A stretch of DNA of 32,266 nucleotides, taken from positions 1-32,266 of the forward strand of contig JAKOWJ010000337.1 in NCBI GenBank assembly GCA_029781595.1, in the 5' to 3' direction. Source of the DNA: Pseudomonadota bacterium. Lineage in GTDB: Bacteria > Pseudomonadota > Gammaproteobacteria > Burkholderiales > Usitatibacteraceae. The position numbers and the translations under genes are program-made. The notes under the pieces were generated by a model that was not told where the DNA came from, did not search any database, and worked only from the letters and a program-made list of their open reading frames with translations. Positions 13,955-19,052 of this stretch are shown here, one piece after another (position 1 is the stretch's first letter; every line of letters begins with the position of its first letter).

Positions 13955-14031
13955 TGGCGCGCCCGACACGATTCGAACGTGCGACCCCTGCCTTCGGAGG
14001 GCAGTACTCTATCCAGCTGAGCTACGGGCGC
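13955..14031 (-). tRNA. tRNA-Arg (anticodon CCG)
   Basis: Read on the minus strand, this 77-base sequence folds as a full cloverleaf. Acceptor arm GCGCCCG pairs with CGGGCGC, followed by an encoded CCA. The D-arm is GCTCAGCTGGATAGAG, the anticodon loop CTCCGAA sits between CTGCC and GGCAG, and the T-loop is GTTCGAATC. The anticodon is CCG, reading the Arg codon CGG. It closely resembles the E. coli CCG arginine tRNA. It lies between the surface-glycan module and the cytochrome gene, transcribed opposite to both. Confidence 0.97.
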
Positions 14032-14105
14032 GTAGGGGGCGGATTCTAGACGCTTTCCCCACCCCGGTCCAACGCGGGCCGTGGCCGGGGCCGGGGGCCC
14101 GAGGC

Positions 14106-14111
14106 TATAAT
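14106..14111 (+). promoter_or_regulatory. -10 element for the cytochrome c5 gene
   Basis: A perfect TATAAT 60 bases before the ATG in otherwise GC-rich sequence. The -35 is poor (TGGCCG at 18-base spacing), so an activator may be needed. Confidence 0.5.
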
Positions 14112-14170
14112 CCGACCCTTTGCGACCCGCCACTCCCGCGCGACCGAGCGCCTCTGTCCCCGAGGAAACC

Positions 14171-14716
14171 ATGTCCCACGAACACACGCCCGACGCCGTC
14201 GAAGCCAACCTCGAGACCCACCCCGTCAAGCTCGCCATCTCGGTGGTGGTCGGGGCGGCCGCGCTCATCGTCGGCATCATCCTCATGGCCCAGTTCGCCA
14301 TCGGCGCCTACGGCGACCGCTCCATCCAGGACGACGCCTCCATGAAGCCCGAGGCCCTGGAAGCGCGCATCGGCCCCGTCGCGAAGCTGCAGGTCGAGGG
14401 CGCGCCCGCCGTCGCGCCGGCGCCCGAGGCGCCGAAGGTCGCCACTGTCGCGGCCGCGCCCGCCAAGGCCGCGGCGCCGGACGGCAAGAAGACCTACGAC
14501 ACCATCTGCATGGCCTGCCACGCCACGGGCGCGGCCGGCGCGCCCAAGTTCGGCGACAAGGCCGCGTGGGCGCCGCGCATCAAGACCGGCAACGACGCGC
14601 TGTACGCGGCGGCGCTCAAGGGCAAGAACGCGATGCCCGCGAAGGGCGGCAACCCCGCGCTCGGCGACGCCGACGTGAAGGCCGCCGTCGACTACATGGT
14701 GTCCCACTCGAAGTAG
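14171..14716 (+). CDS. Membrane-anchored c-type cytochrome (cytochrome c5 family)
   Basis: A 181-residue electron carrier with one heme c, anchored in the inner membrane and facing the periplasm. Residues 20-46 form one hydrophobic helix (an uncleaved signal anchor), followed by an Ala/Pro-rich linker at about 75-103. The heme domain has CMACH (C113, C116, H117), and M155 in NAMPAKGG is the likely second axial ligand. The small C-terminal fold and spacing match cytochrome c5 (CytC5 family). The ATG at 14171 has AGGA 6 bases upstream. A TATAAT box precedes it and a strong terminator follows, so it is probably transcribed alone. It likely passes electrons between the respiratory chain and a terminal oxidase; the partner is not visible here. 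Confidence 0.92.
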   Translation: MSHEHTPDAVEANLETHPVKLAISVVVGAAALIVGIILMAQFAIGAYGDRSIQDDASMKPEALEARIGPVAKLQVEGAPAVAPAPEAPKVATVAAAPAKAAAPDGKKTYDTICMACHATGAAGAPKFGDKAAWAPRIKTGNDALYAAALKGKNAMPAKGGNPALGDADVKAAVDYMVSHSK

Positions 14717-14739
14717 CGGGCGCCGAAGATCCACCGGCG

Positions 14740-14766
14740 AAAGGGCGACCCGGTCGCCCTTTCGCG
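14740..14766 (+). terminator. Terminator hairpin between the cytochrome gene and apaH
   Basis: CGAAAGGGCGAC and GTCGCCCTTTCG form a perfect 12-bp stem with a 3-base loop, 24 bases after the cytochrome stop. The T-rich part lies within the stem (CCCTTTCG) rather than after it. It ends 14 bases before the apaH ATG, so apaH must be read through it or start very close by. Confidence 0.65.
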
Positions 14767-14780
14767 CTTCGGGACCCCCG

Positions 14781-15605
14781 ATGGCCCTCTACGCGATCGG
14801 CGACCTGCAGGGCTGCCTCGAGCCGCTGGAGCGGCTGGTCGAGGCCGTCGGCTTCGACCCCTCTCGCGACCGGCTGTGGTTCGTGGGCGACCTCGTGAAC
14901 CGCGGGCCCGACTCGCTCGGGTGCCTGCGCTTCGTGAAGTCCCTGGGCGAGGCCGCGGTCACGGTGCTGGGCAACCACGACCTGCACCTGCTGTGCGTGG
15001 CCGAGGGCATCGAGCGATCGCGCCCGCGCGACACGCTGGACGCGGTCCTCGCCGCTCCCGACCGCGACGAGCTCCTCGCCTGGCTTCGCCACCGACCGCT
15101 CATGCACGTGGAGGGCGCTTTCGCGATGGTGCACGCGGGCCTGCTGCCGCAGTGGCCGGTGGCGCGCGCGAGGGAGCTCGCCGGCGAGGTCGAGACGGCG
15201 CTGCAGGGCCCGGGCTGGCGGGCCTTCCTCTCGCGCCTCTACGGCAACGAGCCCGCGCACTGGGACGACGCCCTGGCGGGGCAGGAACGCCTGCGGGCGA
15301 TCGTCAACGCGATGACGCGCCTTCGCGTCTGCCGGCGCGACGGTGCCATGGACCTCGCCTTCAAGGGCGAGCCGGGCGAGCACGCGGGCGATCGCGTCGC
15401 GTGGTTCGACATGCCGCACCGCGCGAGCGCCACGCACACGCTCGTGTGCGGTCACTGGTCGGCGCTGGGCCTTCGCGTGGGGGAGAACGTCCTGTCGCTC
15501 GACAGCGGCTGCGTGTGGGGCCGGCAGCTCACCGCGGCGCGGCTGCCGGATCGCCACCTGTGGCACGTGCCGTGTGCGGGGTGTGGGGCAGGCCCAGGAG
15601 GCTAG
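14781..15605 (+). CDS. apaH: Symmetrical bis(5'-nucleosyl)-tetraphosphatase
   Basis: ApaH hydrolyses diadenosine tetraphosphate to two ADP and can remove Np4-type RNA caps; it is cytoplasmic. The 274-residue length matches the family. The calcineurin-like metallophosphatase motifs are all present: GDLQG near residue 7, GDLVNRG near 35, GNHD near 60, and the late histidines in VHAGLLPQW and CGHWSALG. The ATG at 14781 gives the typical MALYAIGDLQGC start. Its last 77 bases overlap, tail to tail, the end of the acyltransferase gene on the other strand. It sits right behind the cytochrome terminator. Confidence 0.96.
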   Translation: MALYAIGDLQGCLEPLERLVEAVGFDPSRDRLWFVGDLVNRGPDSLGCLRFVKSLGEAAVTVLGNHDLHLLCVAEGIERSRPRDTLDAVLAAPDRDELLAWLRHRPLMHVEGAFAMVHAGLLPQWPVARARELAGEVETALQGPGWRAFLSRLYGNEPAHWDDALAGQERLRAIVNAMTRLRVCRRDGAMDLAFKGEPGEHAGDRVAWFDMPHRASATHTLVCGHWSALGLRVGENVLSLDSGCVWGRQLTAARLPDRHLWHVPCAGCGAGPGG

Positions 15606-16341
15606 CCACCCGGCGCTGCGCCTCCTGGGCCACCACCTGGCGCGTGAGCCCGTCCGTGGCGATGGGCTCGGCGAAGCGCACGTGCACGACGGTCACGCGC
15701 GTGCGGATCACCAGGCCCACGGACTGCGCGAAGGAGAGGTCGCCCACGTACGCGGCCGTGCGCAGGGGCCGGCCTTCAGGGTCCTCGTAGCGCACCGCCA
15801 CCGGGTACACGCGCGCGCGGTTGGCCACCGCCGGCTCGAAGAGCGAGCTGTGGAACTTGAGCAGGCGGTCGCCTTCCGTGGTCGTGCCTTCCGGGAAGAG
15901 CCCCACGCAGTCGCCCTCGGCGAGCGCGTCGTGCACCTGGGCATTGATGCGCGCCGTGTCGTGGCGGCGCGCGCGGCGGATGAAGATCGTGCCCGACCTC
16001 TCCGCGAGCCAGCCCGCCAGCGGCCAGTCGCGGATCTCGCTCTTGGCGATGAAGCGCGTGTGCCGCACCGAGGCGATGGCGAAGATGTCGGCCCACGAGA
16101 CGTGGTTGGCGGCGATCATGGCGCCGTGCCGCGCGTGCGGCGGCGCGCGGCCCTCGGTGCGCACGCGGATCGCGAGGATGGCCATCAGGTCCTGCGACCA
16201 GCGCACCGCGATCTCGTGCCGGCGGGCCGCGTCCGCGCGCGGCCAGGTGAAGCGCAGGATGAGCATCGCGCTCGCCAGGTGCAGCATCAGGCGCGCCCAG
16301 CGCACGGCGCGCAGCCAGCTCGGCGTTCGGGAGGATCTCAA
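15529..16341 (-). CDS. olsA: PlsC-family acyltransferase, probable lyso-ornithine lipid O-acyltransferase
   Basis: A membrane-associated acyltransferase that adds a fatty acyl group to a lyso-lipid. The catalytic HX4D motif is in NHVSWADIF, and the substrate-binding motif is LFPEGTTTEGDRLLKFHSSL. The N-terminus has a hydrophobic segment, RWARLMLHLASAMLILRFTW. Because it directly follows an OlsB-like gene on the same strand, OlsA, which finishes ornithine lipids, is the best guess; general PlsC (phosphatidic acid synthesis) is the alternative. The start is uncertain: TTG at 16341 (270 residues) best fits the family N-terminus, GTG at 16305 and ATG at 16287 are shorter options, and none has a good ribosome binding site. 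The 3' end overlaps apaH by 77 bases, convergently. Confidence 0.85.
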   Translation of the reverse strand: MRSSRTPSWLRAVRWARLMLHLASAMLILRFTWPRADAARRHEIAVRWSQDLMAILAIRVRTEGRAPPHARHGAMIAANHVSWADIFAIASVRHTRFIAKSEIRDWPLAGWLAERSGTIFIRRARRHDTARINAQVHDALAEGDCVGLFPEGTTTEGDRLLKFHSSLFEPAVANRARVYPVAVRYEDPEGRPLRTAAYVGDLSFAQSVGLVIRTRVTVVHVRFAEPIATDGLTRQVVAQEAQRRVASLLGLPHTPHTARATGGDPAAAPR

Positions 16342-16412
16342 GGGTCGCGGGAGGGCCGTCGGGTTCGGCCCATTCTCCCACGGCCCGTGCGGGCCGGCGG
16401 CGGGGCGGGCGC

Positions 16413-17183
16413 TCAAGCGCCGGCGGCCGGCGCGGCGAGGAAGCGCGAGGCGTAGCGGGCGTCCAGGCGCTCGAGCGGCAGCAGCATGAAGAGGTCCGCG
16501 GTGTTGAAGTCCGGGTCCCAGGCCGGCTCGCCGCACAGCAGGGCACCCGCGCGCGCGTAGCCCTTCACGAGCGGCGGCAGGCGCGGCGGATCGGCCGCCT
16601 CGAGCGAGCCCAGCGGCAGGGGCACGCGCGGGAACACGCGCCACTCCGAGGGGGCGGCGTGGGTGGCTGCAAGGCTGCGGTAGGCGCCGCAGGCCGTGCG
16701 CCCGCCGTCCGCGAGGCTCACCGAGGCGCAGCCGCCGAGGTAGCGGTGGCCGCCGGCGCGCATGTAGTCGGCGATCCCGCTCCAGAGCATGGCGATGACG
16801 GCCCCGCCCCGGTGGTCGGGGTGCACGCAGGAGCGTCCGGCCTCCACGAGCTCCTCGCGGATGCCCGCCAGGCGCGCGAGGTCGAACTCGCTCTCGGAAT
16901 ACAGCCGCCCGGCGGCGCGCGCGCGCGCCGGCGGCAGCAGGCGGTAGGTGCCCACCACCTCGCCCGTGTCGCCGTCGCGCACCAGCAGGTGGTCGCAGTG
17001 CTCGTCGAAGGCGTCGCGGTCGAGGGCGGAGGAGGAGGGCGCGAGGCGCGCGCCCATCTCGCCCGCGAAGACCTGGTGGCGCAGGCGCTGCGCCTCGGCC
17101 ACTTCCGCGTCGGTCTTGGCGAGGCTCATGAGGAGCCGGCGCCCGGCGGGGGGCGCGGCGGCGTGGGTGTGGAGTTGCGGCAT
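16413..17183 (-). CDS. olsB: GNAT-family N-acyltransferase, probable ornithine-acyl-ACP N-acyltransferase
   Basis: OlsB-type proteins attach a 3-hydroxy fatty acid from acyl-ACP to the alpha-amino group of ornithine, the first step of ornithine lipid synthesis, a phosphorus-free membrane lipid. The 256-residue product has the family layout: LRHQVFAGEMGAR near 35, a long GNAT core with EAGRSCVHPDHRGGAVI, and the late segments PPLVKGYARAGALLCGEPAWD and DFNTADLFMLLPL, split here at the Gly. The ATG at 17183 is preceded by a G-rich stretch that also lies in a hairpin. The PlsC-like gene 71 bases downstream completes the olsB-olsA pair. Upstream, three GTCA repeats at 11-base spacing resemble a Pho box; OlsB is induced by phosphate starvation through PhoB in Sinorhizobium. 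Some related GNAT proteins have other amine substrates, so ornithine is inferred. Confidence 0.85.
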   Translation of the reverse strand: MPQLHTHAAAPPAGRRLLMSLAKTDAEVAEAQRLRHQVFAGEMGARLAPSSSALDRDAFDEHCDHLLVRDGDTGEVVGTYRLLPPARARAAGRLYSESEFDLARLAGIREELVEAGRSCVHPDHRGGAVIAMLWSGIADYMRAGGHRYLGGCASVSLADGGRTACGAYRSLAATHAAPSEWRVFPRVPLPLGSLEAADPPRLPPLVKGYARAGALLCGEPAWDPDFNTADLFMLLPLERLDARYASRFLAAPAAGA

Positions 17184-17184
17184 G

Positions 17185-17218
17185 CTGCCCCCGTCATCGG
17201 TGGGATGGACGGGGGCAG
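17185..17218 (-). promoter_or_regulatory. Hairpin covering the olsB ribosome binding region
   Basis: CTGCCCCCGTC and GACGGGGGCAG form a perfect 11-bp inverted repeat with a 12-base loop, ending one base before the olsB ATG. In the mRNA the G-rich stretch that would serve as Shine-Dalgarno is inside the stem. It may be a translational control element, or a terminator-like structure after the SlyB-like gene. Confidence 0.5.
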
Positions 17219-17232
17219 GTTAGGCGGGCCGG

Positions 17233-17261
17233 GTGACCCGCCGGTGACGGTCACATGACTT
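17233..17261 (-). promoter_or_regulatory. Pho-box-like array (three GTCA units at 11-bp spacing)
   Basis: On the minus strand AAGTCAT, CCGTCAC and GGGTCAC begin exactly 11 bases apart. PhoB sites are CTGTCAT-like heptamers repeated every 11 bp, so both core and spacing fit. The array lies about 50-78 bases upstream of the olsB ATG. A weak TAACCT (17217-17222) about 10 bases past the array could be the -10. Confidence 0.55.
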
Positions 17262-17279
17262 TTCGGCGACCGGGCGGGG

Positions 17280-17738
17280 CTAGTGCGTGACGCGGGTGGT
17301 GCCGCGGCCGGACAGCACGCGCACGCGGTCGCCGACGCGGAAGGTCTCGTCGGCCTCCTGCACGACGGCGATGTACTTGCCGCCGTCGAGCATCACGGTG
17401 ATCTCGATGCCCTGGCGGTTGTTGGCGTCCTTCTCGATGGCGTTGCCGACGAGGCCGCCGACCACGGCGCCCGCGACGGCGCCGGCCACCGAGCCGCGGC
17501 CGCCGCCCACGGTGCTGCCCGCGAGGCCGCCCAGCACGGCGCCGGAGGTGGTGCCCACGCCGGTGTCGCCGGCGTTGATGCGCACGCCGCGCACCGACTC
17601 CACCACGCCGAAGCGCACCGACTGCTCCGTGCGGGTCTGGTAGCCGCTGTAGTCCGCGCCGCCGCGGGGCGTCGCGCAGCCCGCGACCAGGGCGAGGGCG
17701 GTGACCACGAAGGCGGTGCCGAGGGTTCTCGCTTGCAT
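17280..17738 (-). CDS. slyB: SlyB-like glycine-zipper outer membrane lipoprotein
   Basis: A 152-residue lipoprotein of the SlyB/Pcp type (glycine zipper 2TM domain), found in the outer membrane and linked to envelope integrity. The signal peptide MQARTLGTAFVVTALALVAG ends in a lipobox with lipidated C21. Residues about 75-115 are a glycine-zipper stretch: GAVLGGLAGSTVGGG, then AGAVAGAVVGGLVGNAIEK. The C-terminal half is a small beta domain ending RVRVLSGRGTTRVTH. I chose the ATG at 17736-17738 because AAGGAG sits upstream and the signal peptide is normal; an ATG at 17777 would only add a charged leader. It lies 49 bases behind the kinase gene and ahead of olsB on the same strand. Confidence 0.9.
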   Translation of the reverse strand: MQARTLGTAFVVTALALVAGCATPRGGADYSGYQTRTEQSVRFGVVESVRGVRINAGDTGVGTTSGAVLGGLAGSTVGGGRGSVAGAVAGAVVGGLVGNAIEKDANNRQGIEITVMLDGGKYIAVVQEADETFRVGDRVRVLSGRGTTRVTH

Positions 17739-17787
17739 CTGTCGTTCTCCTTGTCGTTGCTTTCCCCCGCCCCCCATGGGACGGGCT

Positions 17788-18720
17788 CTAGAGCGATTCG
17801 CCGAACGCCTCCCGGAAACGCGAGTCGATCTCCTCGCGCGTGGCGCGGTAGTTCTGGCCGCCGCGATGGGCGATCTTGAGCGCGCCCATCAAGGATGCCA
17901 GCCGCCCCGCGCGGCGCCAATCCCAGCCGCGCGCCATGCCGTAGAGCAGGCCCGCGCGGAAGGCGTCGCCGCACCCGGTGGGATCGACGAGGCTATCCGG
18001 CTTAACGGCCGGCACGCGAATCTGTTGACCGCCGGCGTGGATGTCCGCGCCCTCGGCGCCGCGCGTGACCACCACGGCCTCGACGCGGCTGGCGAGGTCG
18101 GCCACCGTCCGGCCGGTCTTCTGTTCGACCAGCCGCGCCTCGTAGTCGTTCACCGTGAGGCACCGGGCGCCCTCGAGCATGGCGAGGATGTCCTCCCCGG
18201 AGAACATCGGCAGCCCCTGCCCCGGGTCCAGCACGAAGGGGATGCCCGAGGCGGCGAGGTCGCGCGCGTGCTCCACCATGCCCTGGCGGCCGTCGGGCGA
18301 GACGATGGCGAGGCGCACGCCGTCCGCCTGCGCGATGCGGTTCTCGTGCGAGTGCGACATGGCGCCGGGGTGGAAGGCCGTGATCTGGTTGTCGTCGATG
18401 TCCGTGGTGATGAAGGCCTGGGCGGTGAAGTGCTCCTCGAGGCGGCGCACGTGCCGGCGGGACAGGCCCAGGCGGTCCAGGCGGCGCTCGTAGGGCTCGG
18501 CGTCGTGGCCCACGGTGGCCATCACCAGCGGCTCCTCCCCCAGGAGCTTCAGCCCGTAGGCGATGTTGCCCGCGCAGCCGCCGAACTCGCGCCGCAGGTC
18601 CGGCACGAGGAAGGCCACGTTGAGGATGTGGATCTGGTCCGGGAGGATGTGGTTCTTGAACTGGTCGCGGAACACCATGATGGTGTCGTACGCGATGGAG
18701 CCGCAGACAAGGATGGACAT
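17788..18720 (-). CDS. PfkB-family carbohydrate/nucleoside kinase
   Basis: A 310-residue cytoplasmic kinase of the PfkB/ribokinase family, transferring phosphate from ATP to a sugar or nucleoside hydroxyl. The N-terminus MSILVCGSIAYDTIM has the typical substrate-binding strand. GGCAGNIAYGLKLLGE near 47-62 is the first PfkB signature. The second, DPTGCGDAFRAG (246-257), forms the anion hole, with D252 as the catalytic base. Conserved FHPGAM (116-121) and the overall look recall adenosine-kinase-like members, but the substrate cannot be fixed from sequence. A TATAAT box on this strand lies 34-39 bases upstream of the ATG. Neighbours downstream (SlyB-like, olsB, olsA) show no obvious functional link. 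Confidence 0.9.
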   Translation of the reverse strand: MSILVCGSIAYDTIMVFRDQFKNHILPDQIHILNVAFLVPDLRREFGGCAGNIAYGLKLLGEEPLVMATVGHDAEPYERRLDRLGLSRRHVRRLEEHFTAQAFITTDIDDNQITAFHPGAMSHSHENRIAQADGVRLAIVSPDGRQGMVEHARDLAASGIPFVLDPGQGLPMFSGEDILAMLEGARCLTVNDYEARLVEQKTGRTVADLASRVEAVVVTRGAEGADIHAGGQQIRVPAVKPDSLVDPTGCGDAFRAGLLYGMARGWDWRRAGRLASLMGALKIAHRGGQNYRATREEIDSRFREAFGESL

Positions 18721-18753
18721 GCCGGTGTCGCTCTTCGACGACGCAAAGCGCGG

Positions 18754-18759
18754 ATTATA
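18754..18759 (-). promoter_or_regulatory. -10 element for the PfkB kinase gene
   Basis: A perfect TATAAT on the minus strand that would give a 5' leader of about 27 bases. No good -35 is seen at 16-18 bases. Confidence 0.45.
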
Positions 18760-18817
18760 CCGGCGAGGAAGCGCTCACCCCCGGTGACGGCCGGTGGCCG
18801 GCGACTGACGAACGGCG

Positions 18818-18846
18818 TTGACGGCCGGCCGTTCCTGGGACAGCAT
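18818..18846 (+). promoter_or_regulatory. Weak candidate promoter for the riboswitch transcript
   Basis: TTGACG (18818-18823), five of six to the -35 consensus, is followed after 17 bases by CAGCAT (18841-18846), three of six to the -10. It lies about 70 bases before the aptamer. The rest of 18721-18913 shows no gene. Confidence 0.3.
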
Positions 18847-18913
18847 CGATCCTGCCAATAAAGGTTCGGCGGGGCCCCGAGGGCCGCGCCGTCGAGAACC
18901 CACCCGGCGCACG

Positions 18914-19011
18914 CAACTGCATCAGGGCAAACCCATCGAAAGGTGGGGACGCAAAGTCACCGGTCTAACGGGCCCGTCCACGAGGCCCCACGACAGCGGG
19001 ATTGCCAGTTG
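18914..19011 (+). promoter_or_regulatory. Cyclic di-GMP-I riboswitch (GEMM-I aptamer)
   Basis: The sequence carries the GEMM-I hallmarks in order. The closing stem is CAACTG (18914-18919) with CAGTTG (19006-19011). The core is CAGGGCAAAC (18923-18932). The first hairpin, CCCATC-GAAA-GGTGGG (18932-18947), has the conserved GNRA loop. GGGACGCAAAG follows, then ACCGGTCTAA opening the second hairpin, with the receptor-side segment ACAGCGGGATTGCC. Two T's replace the common C's (GTC, GGTCTA), and the matching GAC opposite suggests compensatory pairing. The G in AGGGC, which selects c-di-GMP over cyclic GMP-AMP, is kept. The aptamer ends 41 bases before the DUF1631 ATG; with no T-run terminator visible, translational control is likelier. 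Confidence 0.88.
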
Positions 19012-19052
19012 AGCGTCCCACCCGTCCGGGTCGGCCCGCGAAAGGCGGCGCC

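Noticed and set aside
16342-16644. Longer N-terminus for the PlsC-like gene reaching into olsB.
   Set aside because: It would overlap olsB by over 200 bases with off-frame Arg/Ala/Pro-rich sequence; homologs begin just before the hydrophobic segment.
17739-17777. A longer start for the SlyB-like lipoprotein.
   Set aside because: It would place charged residues before the signal peptide and include the AAGGAG ribosome binding site in the coding region.
19002-19052. An upstream TTG start for the DUF1631 protein.
   Set aside because: It lies inside the riboswitch aptamer; the ATG at 19053 has a ribosome binding site and a normal N-terminus.
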